DNA of 64,000 nucleotides from Agelaius tricolor. Its lineage: Eukaryota; Chordata; Aves; Passeriformes; Icteridae. The position numbers and the translations under genes are program-made. Of the stretch, positions 38,201 through 53,200 are shown piece after piece (within the stretch, counting starts at the first letter, position 1; every line of letters begins with the position of its first letter). The stretch is taken from NCBI GenBank assembly GCA_023055355.1, contig JALJCS010000002.1, forward strand, positions 78,759,001 to 78,823,000, read 5' to 3'. The notes under the pieces were generated by a model. It had not been told where the DNA came from, ran no database searches, and saw only the letters and a list, made by a program, of their open reading frames with translations.

Positions 38201-41200
38201 TTATGCAAGACACTTGCATTTGATCTGATATCCTGATCTGTGGTGTGGTCATTCTGCTGTCCAGTTTGGGCTTCTCTGCTCCAAGCATGTGTGATAATAC
38301 AGATTCCATTTTCTAAATCTTGTGTATACACTCTTGCACTGTTGTTTCTTCTCTGGCTACTAACTTGGTGGCAATTCTGGATTTTCTACAAACATATACA
38401 GAAATACACATCATATGTATAATTATGCTCTTTTCATCAGTCCAAACTCTCTCCTAATGCCTTGTTGTATTTTGATTTTGTGATTTTATATGGAAAAATG
38501 AGTAAGAGAATGTATTGCATAATTTGATTTTATGATTTTATATGGAAAAATGAGTAAGAGAATGTATTGCATAATTTGTGCTTGTTGTTCCCATAAATTA
38601 CTTCTGCAGTCACAGTGCTGTGTGAATAATAAAATATAAAATGTGTGTTTGGGTGGAATACAACTGAGTCATTTTATCTGTGGGATAACTTTAATCCTGA
38701 TTTTTATCATTTTTGTGGTTACCCTTGTCAGCTTTCAACATCATAGTGATTGTAAAGGAGTTTCACATCTATTGATTAACAAAGTGTATTTACCACCAGA
38801 TTTTCTTTCTTGGATTTTTTTTTTGTAGTCTTAACCTTTAGATGGTGATAAAGTGCTTATCAGTTAGGAAAATTGTAGCATCCAAGCACATAGAATTAAA
38901 TATACTGGGATCATACAGTAGTTTACCATAAACAAAGATCTGTAGGTTAAAAATACTAAACAACTGTATTCACTTTGATATACTGGAGGTGTGGACAGAT
39001 TGCCCTGGGAGGCTGTCGAATTGCCATCCTAGAAGCAGGAGATTGGAGCAGGAGACTTTCAAAAGTTCTCTCTAACCTGTATTTTGTTATGGTTCTTTAA
39101 ATTTAAATACTTTACAAATAACTCATAACAAGTTAGAATATCTTTAGAATTTCTATAGTCTTGAAATTTTGTAAGCTATTAATGTTTTTTTTGTCTGTCT
39201 TAGTGCTGATTCCCCCTTGCTCTGGATAAGAATAGATCCTGATATGTCAGTACTGAGGAAGGTGGAATTTGAGCAGTCTGATTTCATGTGGCAGTATCAG
39301 CTGAGATATGAGAGAGATGTGGTGGCACAAGAAGAAGCCATTCTGGCACTGGAGAAGTTCCCTACCCCGGCATCCCGGCTTGCCCTGACTGACATCCTGG
39401 AACAGGAGCAGTGCTTCTACCGGGTGAGAATGCTGGCCTGCTTCTGCCTTGCAAAGGTGAGCTTGTGTGCAGTAAGGGAGGAAATCCACTAGACTTTGAA
39501 AATGGCTCAAAATGGGTCAAAACTCAGCACAGTTCCTAAACTGGCTTGAGATTTAGCTTCTTAAATATATTTGCCAAGTATTTTTAACATGACTGATTTG
39601 AAAGGAAAATTGTATTATTTTAGTCTGTAAATGGAGACTGTAGAAGGCTTTCGTAATTGTCAAAATTGAGATGTCAGACATGAAAACCACAAGGGATTTT
39701 TCCAGATTTCATTAAGTAGCCAAAATAAAAGACTTTTGTTTCATTTTTTTCAGAACCAAAGTATATTTTTTATTATTTTAGTGGGAAGTTCCTTGGCCAG
39801 TCTGTTGAGAACTCTGAAGTGCTGAAATTCATCTTTTCCTAACTGAACTTCAGATTGCTGCTCTGTATCGTTTCAGATTGAATAGGGTCACAAAAGAAAC
39901 ATCAAGTTGGGATACAATTAAATATTAAAAAGCCAAATAATTGTCTTGAAAAGGGAAGATCTTTTTTTTCCTTATCCATAAAATTAGCAGTAAGAGTGAA
40001 AATTAGTAAACCCCTAATTTTATAACAAGTGGGTGGAAACACAGAAGAACAAGAATTTCTAAAATGGCATATTGGTGACTTTTATGCATATGAAGACATA
40101 TTGATAGACAACCTGGGAATAATTCCGTTCCTGTACAGAAATAAAACCTTCAGCCATATTTTGAAAATGAAAATCCCAGTGTTTTTGACAAACTGTTTTA
40201 ATATGAGACACTGATATGAAACTGCCAGTGTATGTTCTAGTGTTGGTGCTGCCAGTATCTGACTTAAAATATGCACTTTTTAGAGCAAATTCATTTGTAA
40301 TATTTGTTTGTATATATTCCACAGGTAAATGTTGTTGCAACATTTAAATGCTATAGTTTTTTCTATCTTTACTGTAACTTCTTTGGAAGTTGGGCTGCAG
40401 ATAATCATTGCTGGTTTTGTTCAGTTGTAATTGTATGGAGAATCTTGGGTCTGTGGATAAGGTGGTTGACTTGCAGAAAAGAAGATAATAAGGCAAGCAA
40501 AAAGTGTGGCTGTGACATGAAATCAAGGTGAAGGAGCATGGCAGAACAAAGTTGTAGATATGGAAGTTTATGGAAGTACCTGGGAGGAAAGTGTAGTACA
40601 TTCTATTACTGATTCCAACATCAGGACATTAATAAGAATAACTTCCTGTTGTCATTGAGTTTAATTTTCTCAGGTTGTAAATATTCAGGATTTGTATTCT
40701 TTACTGAAAAAAGTGAAGTCCCTTGTGATTATTCAGAAGGAGGGTTCTTTTTTGTTGATTTACAGTTTCTAGCTGGGTTGCAGTTACTGTTGTCAAATAG
40801 TCTCAGTGTACTCATGTTGATACAGAGAAATGATATGTGACAATGCAATTGTCAAACTGAATTTGCTATACTTTTTTGGTGCACCTCATTGTAGAAAAGG
40901 ACTTCAGTCTCTCAGCAGTAAAGTATCCAGGTGACATATTAAATCCTCATTGATAAATTAAGGATATGTGTGAACATGTGTGCACACACACTGTGAGTCT
41001 CATTCCTGAGTCCTTCAGGACAAATGACAAATACAGAGAAAGGAGAAGATAATGTCACAATCTTAATCCCTGAGGTTCCACAGGCTGATTTCCCAGTTCA
41101 GATCCATTGCAGTGTAGGTGATGTGTTATAAACTTTGCAATAGGAGCACTACCATCACAAACTTCTCCCTCCCAAACTTTGAGGAGATTCATGGATGTGC

Positions 41201-44200
41201 GTGTTAGTTAAACCTTTGCCTACATTTTTATGCTGTACTGAATTGAATGGTGCAGAAATGGAGTGTGCCTCCTGCCTTTTTAAGTGGAAATGCAACACAG
41301 GTCATTTGTGCTACTGTATGGAGAATATGCAGTTGCATTTAGTTCAGCATGTGTAATGTCTCAGTAGACTAAGTAGAAAAATCAGATTCTGTCAGTAAAG
41401 AGAAAATCAAATGAGTCACAACATATGATAGGACCAAAAAAATACTGAAAAGATGATGGTTTAACTACTGTTGATTTTAATTGAAAATAGTTGTTTATCT
41501 GCAGACTTTGTGAAATTAAATGCTTACAATAAGAAGTTAATATTTTAAAATATACACCCTGATGTTAATGGAATGGTGAATATCTTGTAAACATAGGACA
41601 CTTTGATCTTTTGGGGATTGAGTTTTATTGTATATTGAACTACATATACAAAATATAAATTCTGTATATGTAGTTTTAAGTTCTTTATCATGGTTTCTAA
41701 GCCGTCTTTGGGATTAATCTTCCTCTGCAGGAAGAGTTACTGTAGCTTTCAGAAAAAGCTACATCTTCAGAAAAGCCTGCATCTTTAGTTCAAACACTTC
41801 AGCCTGTTGCAAGGGGAAGATCAATTGCAGTATTTTCCCTCTCTGACTTTCCCTTGAAGTCTGACTTGGTGGAAAAATGGGTTTTAATTATAAAGCACCA
41901 CACTTCCCCAAAAGCACTGATGAAGTGGATTGCTGTGCATTTTCAGATAACCTCTTGATTTTTCTTCACTTACTGCATATGTAATAGCCTTTGAAACAAG
42001 CTACCTAATCTCAAAAGAAATCCTCAAATTCAAGTTTTTCTTTGTAAGAACAGATTTTTCCTTAGTTTGTGGTGGGTCTGTAATGGGAATTCCTGCATCT
42101 TTGTAGGGTGCATTGGTCCCATTTGTTTGTGCACACACACACAGGTGTTCATCAGGCAGATGAACCATCAGCAAGCACAGGTGTTCTGCAGGCTTTCAGT
42201 GCTTCTTACAGCAAATGTATGAAAAATAAGATGCTGGGAAGGCACACAAAGCAGTTTTGTCTTTGTGGAACCTTAACTGTCTTACACCAGAGCAGACTAC
42301 AGCAATAAATTGTTCTCAGTGCACAGTCTTCAATAAATGACAATTAAAGTTAGAGGGGACTGCCTTGCCTTTAACTTTAGGGGTGGTCTTTTATTCTTGG
42401 GGTGGCTAAGGCCTGTTTAAAGTCTAGGCTGAGGTTACTGGCAGGGTAAATTTGGGAAGTTGGTATTGCAAAATCCCCTTCCATTACTGGCTTCCGTAGA
42501 GTCAGAGAACTTGGCTTAGTAAACACAGAATATTAATCTAAAATATATAAAAGAGAAAATAATTAAGAACAGAAGTTTATCATGGAAGGATAGTTAGTTG
42601 CAGATGTCTTCCAAATGGAACAATTTCCATAGTACTTACCTTTAATGTAGATAAGATATATTGGGAATGACAGTGAAAACTTAGCTAATATAAGATAATA
42701 CACTCATGAAAGTAAGTATCTATTTAAAGGAGAGAATGTTCTTGGCAATTACCCTTTTTGATTATGGGAAATGTGTATTTTTCTACAGCCAAACTAAACT
42801 TGCAGTGGTCATGTTAATATGATTTCCTTTCCCCCTACTTATTCAGATTGCAAATTCCATGGTAAGTACATGGACAGGACCACCAGCCATGAAGTCACTC
42901 TTTACCCGAATGTTTTGTTGTAAAACTTGTCCAAACATTGTGAAGACCAACAACTTCATGAACTTTCAGAGCTACTTTCTTCAAAAGGTAAAATTTATTT
43001 TTTTCAATGAATGTTTTAAAAGAATTGTCAAAAATACAAAAATGTTCCTTCAATTGACAGTTACAGGAATGTGGATAGCATAAACCTGATTTCCTCTTTA
43101 ATAAAAATCAAAGTAGCTGATTCTTTCTCATATGGCTTCAGTTTGTTCAATCTTATTAAAATCAATTAACAAATTATTGGCTATTTTTATCTGATTAGCT
43201 GAAGTTAAATTAGCAGTTTCTTCAGAAGAATGGAGAATTATAAATTATTATATAAATACTTGCAATTATTTGTGAGCTCATTCTTAAATAGGACTGTAAG
43301 GACTGTACTTTTGTCTTTTAGGTGAATTCAGCAACTGCCTTTATTTTTTAATAGCAGTTATATCATACTGCAAGTAAAATCTTATAACTCTTAAATTACT
43401 GGACATTTTTAGTTCAACACATTGCATAATCCTTCTTGCCCTCCTCTTTCTATTGTCAGCATCCCATATTGCCACTGTTTATTTTGGTGTTAGCACAGGT
43501 TTTTTTGCTGTAACCTATGGTTGTTCATTGGATAACAGGATTAATGACAATGTTTTTCTTTCAAGATTCACTTGACTGGGTGATTGAGTTCTTATTTCAT
43601 AGATTTCATATCAATGATTTTATAGAAGACTCAAATTTTTGATTTTTTCACTGTGTCCAAAACTGTTTCATTCTTCATGTCATTTTTGGACCTTCTTTTT
43701 GTATTTTTCTGCTTTTTTGTCATTGTTCAGTCTTTACCACTAAATCTTATATTTTTCTCCCTTTTTAATCCTGTGTGCCAAGTTTGTAAATCTAGAGTAA
43801 GATTCTTAAATCTGTGTTGAGTAGAGCCTAGAGATCTGCTTAGCTCACTCTAAAACAACTGCCTATTTAGAATAACAGCTGTCTGGCTAATAGTTCTTCA
43901 GGCTTCACTGACCCTGTTGGGTCTGTATATCTCAGTGAAAGTGGAAGCTTAGACATCATGTTCACATGAAAAGTCTAAAATTCAGTGTCTATCTCCAATT
44001 CCATCACAATTTTCTGTGTCTCATTGTTTTGCATTTGATACCTTTTTGAGAATGTCTTGACTTGAGAGTCTGTTTTTTGGATATACATTTTTTTTTATGT
44101 CTGTATTGTGACTAATTACTGAGCAATAACTATGTAGTTTATTTGATAATCTGAAAATTATAAAGTACATGGTCTGACTGTAAAAATTATGTAAATACAG

Positions 44201-47200
44201 CTTTTCATACACCTGCTATTGTAAATTTGTTAATTGCTGATTTTCAGGATGTACCTCTTTTCAGGGTGTAACTATCATTTCAATAATGTAAAGAGTGATA
44301 CTAATTAATTTTATTACACAGACTATGCCTGTTGCCATGGCCCTTCTGAGAGATGTTCACAACCTTTGTCCTAAGGAGGTTTTAATGTTTATTTTGGATT
44401 TGATCAAGTATAACGATAACAGGAAGAATAAGGTAAAGACAGTGTTTATTTTAATTTCTCATTGCTTTTCTTTTGGTGAAAAAAGTTTTAGTTAGTACAC
44501 TGCATGATGTTTGATGCCACTACTGCAAATACCTAGCTCAGAGTTGATGAAAAGGTGATGTGGTAAATGTTAGAGAATGTTCTGTAGTTGACATTTCTAT
44601 GGCAGCACTTCTTGAATGTTTCAAAGCTCTGTGTGCTTGTTGTTAATGCTTGTCTTATTTGCACACATACTTTTCTTGCTTTACTCTTTTTTGTTCAAAA
44701 GACCCAAGTGTTTGGAGAAAATGTAGCATGAAAAGTTCAGCACTGGTTTTTTGATGTTTATTTACCTTGAGAGGAGTATTTGAAAGAGCAAGGAAAGGAA
44801 ATAATCCTTTTTAACACTATACAGGACTCTAGAATTCTGTGTTCTGAGTATCATTTCTAGCTCACAGAACTAGATTGTCTTCATCTGTTTAAATAACAAG
44901 TGAACCACAGGTTTCATCACTAAACTGAGCCACCTGAGTTGGAAATGTTGTCACCCCAAGTTCCTTCCCAAACAGACCACTTCTGAAGGATGATTAAATG
45001 ACCTTTAAGATCCTGAGATGATACAGAATTCCATCTCTATAGCTAGGAGCCTAGCATAGTCTTCCCAATAAGTATCCAAAGTGAAGTGGAACCAGTCTAA
45101 TGTGTCTTAAACTTCATTTTTTTGTGTGTGTAGAACACATACTGTAACAAGACACGTGCTGCTTGTTACTGAAAGAAGGATAATTGATGAAGAGAGGTAG
45201 AGAGTTGGACACATGAATGCAAGCATCAGTAGTCACATAAAAGGGTGACATGTGCTGACATCTCAGCCTCACCTTTCCATGTGTCCCTTCTACACGTTTA
45301 ACATCTTCTGCTGGATCTGACAGATGTTGGGTTTGTTTAGGTTAAAGTAACTAATACTCAAAGCTAGTACTTCTTTCTGATTTTTTTAAATTTTATTTTT
45401 ATATGTATTGCTGCTTATTAACACAACCAACAGATGCAAAAGACAGCATAATGGAAGGGGTGAAACTATGAGCCCAGGTAAGAAGGGTGAATGAAGAAGT
45501 AAGATTTTTTTTTTCACTAAGCAGCAGTGAGCTTACTAGTTTGCTTCAGAAGCTCATGAAGTTCCTGGCTGGACTAATGGTATGATTTTCAGCACCATTT
45601 TTTTCCTGTTTCGGTTTCTTATGCAGTTTCTCCCATGGTCTTGATTTTAAGATCTGTTCTGTAACAGGGCTTAAACATTTCTTAGCTTTGAAAGGATATA
45701 TATTGTTATATTTTCTTTCTTCTTCTTCTTCTTTCTATTGGTTTTATGTAGTTTTCAGACAACTACTACCGTGCTGAGCTGATTGATGCCCTAGCCAACT
45801 CTGTGACTCCTGCAGTCAGTGTGAACAATGAAGTTCGAACATTGGATAATTTAAATCCTGATGTGCGACTTATTCTTGAGGAAATTACCCGTTTTCTGAA
45901 TATGGAGAAGCTTCTTCCCAGTTACAGACATACTATCACAGTCAGGTATGGTTTAATGACACTGCTTTTCTTGGGTTTTATGTACCTTTCTGTAGTTAGC
46001 TTTTGAGATTTTAGCTCTTAATCTTAAATGTCAAATTCCTTTCAAGTTTCAAAAGCTGATAATGCAAGTTTGTCTTGATTGCTTTACTTTTCAGCATTAA
46101 TTTTTGTCAGTGTAGATCTTTTGTAGCAGTCATAATTTGATCATCCCATGCCTCTTTAAGAAGGGTATTTGTGAAAGTTTTGCCTTGTAACAATAACTGT
46201 AGGGCATGCAACATCATCTGAGCTGTGTTTTCTCTAAGTTATCATGGCTGTACTGAAACCGATCAATGGATTTGACAGAATGGAAAATTTTGTTTGTGTT
46301 TCTGCCTAATTCAGAGATAATAAGAGCTGTGTGTTAATGCTGTGAAAGAAATTGTAGCATCTTAATCATGTTAATGTGGATAACATAATTCAGAAGATTT
46401 GCAGTACTTGATTTGGAAGAAAGTAATTTTATTTTTCTTGGCTGGTATTCCATAAAGCTGATGTGTATTTTATTCTGCTACCATTTCCAGCTGTTTAAAA
46501 GCTATTCGGGTGCTTCAGAAGAATGGCCATGTCCCAAGTGACCCTGCTCTCTTCAAGTCGTACGCAGAGTACGGGCACTTTGTCGACGTCCGGATAGCAG
46601 CGCTGGAGGCTGTTGTTGATTACACAAAAGGTACTTTCTACCAAGTACTTTGACATTTTGTAACAATTCTCATACAAATGTAATGCTTACCTCATTAATA
46701 TTAGGTTGAACTAGTGTCCACCATACAAGAGCTTGTATGGTGACTGGTGTATTAATAAGAAACTGAGGTTTCTATTACTGCTTTGTCCCAGCAGGTACGA
46801 CTGTTATGAAGATGTGCTGAGTATTGTTTCTCAGTGCTTTGCAAATTGAATCAGATACCAATGTTTTGAAATAATGAGTGGCAGTAAGGGGATTTGGTAA
46901 TTTGTCTTTAACACTGCAGTGACTTTGATTTAGTTGATTTCAGCCATAATTGCTAGTCAAAGTCACTGATTTTGCTTTACCTTCTTCCTGATATCTTAAT
47001 TGTGCTTTTTGCATGCATCTTGTGGTTATAAATTTTAGAAACTTAGATTATTGTAGAGATATTTTGGCTGATTCTGTTTTGCCATTCCTCATGCATAGCT
47101 TACGTTTGTGAGATGTTTACATTCTTTTAATATTACCTTAATCCTAGTTGACTATTGCAAGTCCATGAAAAAAAAAATCCCTGGACAGTTTCTTAAATGC

Positions 47201-50200
47201 TCTGTAGTTGATACTCACTCCTGACAGATTTCTCTTGGTAGTTAGAAATTACAGCTTCAGTGATTTGCGTTACATAAAGTTAATTTAGTATTATATTGTC
47301 CTGTTCATTTATTTGGGTTAGTCTTTCTTTGTTCAGGAGATTTGTAGTACTTTTGTATTTGGAGGTTTATACCTTTCAAAGTGGCCAAGTCCTTCAGTTC
47401 TTCCTCTGTAGCAGACTGGTGGATCTAGATTTCTAATTATTCTGCTTCAGATTTCATGGGTTTGTTTTGTTTTCAGGGTAAAGGAAAGTTTCCTTTGCTT
47501 GTTACACAAATAATTGTTTTCTCCTTTTTTTTTAAGGGCTGTATTACTTTGACATTACTCCTGTCTCTCTATCCAGAGACTTCTCAAAGTAGATAAGCAG
47601 TGGGAGGTTTTAAGGCAATTGGAATCTTTGAGTGAATGCATTCAGTGGAACTCAGGCATCCAGTCACAGACTGAAAGCAGGCTGTCATTCCAAACAGCTG
47701 ATAACTGTGAGGGAGGCTGTGCACCCAGCAGGCTCCCTCCTGCAATCCACCAGACACTCTGTATCCTTAATCCACTGGTGATCCTGTGAGTGATGCACTG
47801 CTAGAATTCAGTGCTGTGCTAGTGCTGTGCATATCTCTCTCTGGTGGGCTAATTGCTTTTTTCCACCCTTCACAGAATGTTAGTGGAAATATTTGCTGGA
47901 GAATAGAAAGCTTACTCATCAGCTCTTTTTCTTTAGAAGAATCTCCTCACTAATTCATCCCACCCTGTGGAAAGACAAACTGATAGAAATAATATTTTCT
48001 CATTAAATTCTTGACCTTTTATGGATAATATTTATAGTTAATAACTGGCTTGAATAAGGAAGTGTTTGTACTACAAGGTAATAAAGTGCATATTTAAAAC
48101 AGCTGATCCACGGGGTGTTATATAAGCAAGACAGTAGGGTAAGTTGCTTGAAACCTACAGGAAGCTAAAACTTGAATGGTGAAAAGTAGTAGATTACTTG
48201 AAATCAGTGGTTGAGCTGAACAGTTTTTGACTGAGCTCACTGTGAGATCTGATAATGACAGACTAGACTACTGCTGCACCTGACTGCCTTGTGCCTTGCT
48301 AACAGCTTTTCCTAAGATGCAGAGGTAGCAGATGCAAATATCTTATCTTCTATAAAGTTACAACAGTTCACCACACAGCCTGCTATCTAGCTGGTCATCA
48401 GTCATTTCTCAAATACAAGCTTCCAGCACTGAGCACAGGAGCTCCTGCTCCTGCTGTAAGACTGGTGGGTTTTTGGTGGAGGGATGATCCAGAAACTCGG
48501 CGTGCTAACTGACTTCTTCCTTTAGCCATAGAGAAGTTAGCAGTGCTTGTCTTGCAGAGCCCTAAACCTGGCTTTGGTAGGAGAAATGATTGGCCCTCTA
48601 TTGCCAAGAGATCTGATTCTTACTGTTTCCAGTTACCTGGTTTCCAGTTCACACTGGATGCAGACCAGCAGCTGTCAATGCCTGTTGCCTGTGCCACAGC
48701 TGGCTTTTAATAGTTCTTGTAAAGGAATCTGACAGATTTTGTAATTTCCATAAAAAGGAAAGTCTGTGTTTTCTGGGTGGAACTTTCAGAGTAGGAATAA
48801 CACTACCTTTTTTTGAGTTACTTGAAAAGAAGTAATTTCTCCATGGAACTGAATAACTTGTTTTCTTTGCCATTAATAGCAAGGGTTTTTTTGAGAAATG
48901 GTAACTTTTTAAAATGCTTGAGGCAGCATACAAGGGCTTGGACAGTTTATCTAAAGTGGCTTGAAGTGGACAGAGGTTATTAACTTTTTAAAGTTAACTT
49001 GTGAGAGGCTATATTACTATTAATAGTTACTTGTATAGAACAAGGCAGTTGCATACTTAGAAAAGATAACAAACTATTCTAAATAAATAACCATTATCAA
49101 ATTTGATGGACGTTAATGTTCAGTGTCAAAGATATTCTGCTGCAATTGAGAACTGAGACAACACTGCTTGTAATTTGAAAAAAAAATTGCAAGGGGATTT
49201 TTGTTTCAGAAAGCAATCACGTGTGTTTATATCTACCAGAAGTATGAAAATCTACACATGTTGCTTTTCCCACAGCCTTCTCCTAGACAAACTGGCAAGC
49301 TACAGACAGGATGGGTGGTCAGTGCAGTGGGTATGAATTCAGGTCATGGGCCACACTCAGAGGGTGGTGATCAGTGGTTTTTACTGAGGCTAGTAGTCTG
49401 TCACAAATGGGTCCCCCAGGGAGCATCTTCAGAAATTATGTGGAGAACAGCATTGAAGGCAGCCTCACCAGGTTTATTGATGAGAATGCTGGTGGCAAGG
49501 TGGACATGTCAGACGGGAGAGACATCTCACAGAGAGACCTAGACAGGCTGGGAGAGCAGGAGAGCAAGAGCTGGATGAAGTTAAACAAGTGCAAGGTCCT
49601 GCACCTGGGACAGCATAACCAAAGAGCCCAGAACAGGCCAGGACCTGTGCTTGGGGAGCAGCATCACTGAAGGGGACCTGGGGGTCTTGGTGGATGAGAA
49701 GCTGCCCATGAGTGAGCAGTGTGTGGCTGCAGCAAATCAGATCCTGGGCTGCCTCTGCAGGGGAAATAGTAACGAGACTGAGATGTGATCATCCCACTCT
49801 GCTTTGTGCTCAGTCTGCACTTCAAGGTGTGTGTATAGTTGCAGCCCTCACAATTCAAGAAAGTTGTGGGCAGACTGCAGAGGGTCCAAAAAGGAGCCAT
49901 GGAGATTATCAGAGGGATGCAGGACTTGCTCTGTGTGGGAGGAGTGACAGGGTTACCTCTTTTCTCCCTGGGTAAGAGAAGGCTTAGGGTGGCTTCATCA
50001 CAATATTCCAGTACTTAGAGTGCAGCTGCAAAGTGGATGGAGTGTCTGTCTCCTCCACATGGAAAGGAGAAGGATTAACAAATACAAGTTGCACCAAGAG
50101 ATGTTTCATCTTGATACAAGAAAAGAATTTTTTTGCAGTAAGAGCAATCAGTCAGTGGCACAGCTTCACCATGGATGTAGTGGAGTCCCTGTTGCTGGAG

Positions 50201-53200
50201 ATTTTCAAGATGCAGTTGGACAGAGTGCTAGATAATCACATCTAGGCTCCCTTTCCCATGGAAGGCCGCAGCAGATGATCTTGTGAGGTCTCCAAACCAG
50301 GCCTGGTATATGGTTCTTCTGGCTAATAAGATTTGTTCTGCCTGAGGTCAGGTTTAATTTATCATTGCTGTCCAAATTGTTTCATAGTTCCTATATAAAT
50401 TTGAAGAGCAGGTCAAATGCATTAGTAGCAAAGCTGTGGAAGCCTAGAAGGCTTAGTTTACACTATAAGCCAAATAGCAGGGAAGACTTACTTCATTTCT
50501 AGCAGAAATAAGTTTAAAACACAATTTATTTTTTTTAATCACAAAAGTGTGGTGTTACCTGGTTTTGTTATCCAGTACAATCAGCCTAAAGGATTAATCT
50601 CCCAGACTGTTCATTTTCTAATTAAAAAGCATTTTAAAATCCCTTTTGTCAAAATAATTACATTTTGCTAATGATTGTGACTTCATGTTTGCAGTGTTGC
50701 AATTCTTTGCTGTGTGGTAATAAAGTACTATTTTTGTTTCATGCAAAACAACTTTTGTTTGCAGTGTTCTAGCTGCCTTCTGTCCCAAGCCAGGAAGAGC
50801 AGCTGTGCATTGAGCTGAGCACAGGAAGTCACTAATCCCTTAAAAGTATGTTCTCTGCATAGTTTTTCAAAGGTTTCTGGTTTTTAAGGCAAATCTGAGA
50901 TTGTAGTTCTGATGTGCATGGATACAGATTTGCTCTGGCATCATCCAGAACTGTGTAGCCGTGCTCTGAGCAGTGCACTGTGGGAGCTACACACAGTGTA
51001 CATTCTGCCTCTAAAGAGGGCTTTGTGGAGCCTCACCAGTGTAACCAGCTTTGTTTTGGCTGGGAAGAGCAAGGCTGGCCTGCAAAAGACTCTCTAGCCA
51101 TCCTCTAAGCAATATTTTAATGTACTTGATTCTCCTAGCCCAGAAAGGGGTCTTATGTTACAGTTGTCCAAAGCATTTTTAAAACTTATAACAGAATGAA
51201 GTGCTGGTTCTTATATTATAAATAAATGCCTCTTCTGTTAAAAGCAACTGACTCTAGTGAAATAACAAAAAAAATAATAGGTATTAGAATTAATTGGACT
51301 AAAGAAGTTATATTTTAAAATTGTTGACTGAAAACAAACCAAAATAAGGAAGAAAAGTTGAACTTAGGTGTTTAGAGCTAAAAAGACAGTTGGCTAGGGG
51401 AAGAAAGAAATACATTGCTAGGACCACAAGATGGAAAGCAATAGAAATGGTTTTGGACCTCTCTATTCAGTAATGATTACTACACTGTCTTCATTGTTTT
51501 GAAGAAATGAGAAGAGAATGCTACTGTAAAAATCTTTACAGTTATGCACCTGACAAAAAGATCACAATAAAAATTCTTTCATGTTTTGTGTAATGAGTGA
51601 TGATGATTTCCTGTGTAGTTTCCTATTTTGCAATATTACTCTCATAATCAAAGAAATTTTGTAATGTAAGTTACATTTCAAACTAACAAGATGACTTTGT
51701 TTCCAATTTTCTACAAGCATGTGCTGATAGGTTTCAAAATCCATTTTAGCTGCAAAGTATAATGATTTGTAAAACTAATGAAGGCTACTGAGGGGAGCAT
51801 GATTGCAGTTTTATATGAGCCCTGTAGTAGTCCTTTTTCTATCCTATGTAAAGATAGTAATCTTTCACAGATTCCTGTGCATGAGAATTGTATATTCTCT
51901 GCAGAAGATGTTATGCTTCTGATTCTTGAAAGGATATTAGAATGTGTTTATTTTAGGAAGCACACAATATCTAGATGAGCCTTTGCTCTGATTTTCCCAA
52001 TCAATGCTCATGCAAATAGTCTGATTGTTATTGAACAACTGAAGCATGTAAGAGTTTTGTAAATGTTTATATTTCCATGTAAAGTAAGACACTTTTTACT
52101 TTGAATTTGCTCTATAATTAGTGGAATTCCTCTTTAGTAGCAATGATTCATGCTCTTTATGTGCTAATTCACGAACTCATGGTTGTCTTCATCAAAATCC
52201 TTCCAGTTTATATATATTAATAGGCATTTTGTTTTATTTTGCTTTGCAGTTGATAGGAGCTATGAAGAATTACAGTGGCTACTTTCAATGGTTCAAAATG
52301 ATCCTGTACCCTACATAAGGTGAGTTAATAAAGAGACAGGTATTTTACTAATGCTGAGGCAATTAAGGAAATTCTTCACCTGGAATCACTAGAATAGATC
52401 AGATCCTTAAGTGCTTCTTCTCAAAACTGTTTTTCCTTCCTGTTATTTTGCATTAATTGAAACATGTTTAGATGTTTCAACAGTTCACATCTCAAAAATT
52501 AGTATATTCTGTTCTTATTCTGCATTATGTTATTTTTGTCTTTTTTTGTTCTACCTTGTGTCAGAGGTCTGAAGTTAGAGATTATTTCCTGATCATAAAT
52601 AAAGTGTCTAAATATGATGTTGCATATGGCAAAAAATTCTTCATGATATTTAGAAAAGACAGAGGCTGAGACATAGTGCACACAATATTTGGACACCAAG
52701 GGGTGTAAAACAATTATCAGACTGTAGATGGGGTGAAAGGATCATGTGAAAATGTGGTGAAATTTCTAGTATTTCTTGTTTCAACTTCATTTTCACACCA
52801 TTGGTTGGGTATTTCAGTCAACCATGTTCATTACAAACCTGTGAACACCAAGGTTCATAATAATTGTTTTTTTCCCAACACTTTATTGTTATGACTACCA
52901 TTGAAATATTGAGTTTCAAAGTTAAATAATATTACTTTTACTCTCTCTTTATAGGTGATTTCTTAAAATACCATAGCTGCAAGGTTGTTCGGTTTCATTT
53001 CTGTCATTCTTGTTAATGGAAATAAATACAGGTTTAGCTTCAGTTTAAGGAGATTTGATTTTATTTGTATCCTTTTAAAGAGGAGTTTAAATTTTGAATT
53101 GAGTGCGATATTTTAGCCTCTTCTAAAAGAAAATGCAAAAAAAAAAGAAGCATCTGCAAGAGTCTTCTGTTCCAAATGTGTCAGACAGCAAGGTGAAAGC

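Larger units (their letters stand above)
37250..39203 (+). other. TAF2: TAF2 intron 15
   Basis: About 2 kb of intron. It contains a 52-bp tandem duplication and a short CR1 remnant. A 105-codon open frame at 37608-37925 resembles nothing I recognise and has no splice context. Confidence 0.6.
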
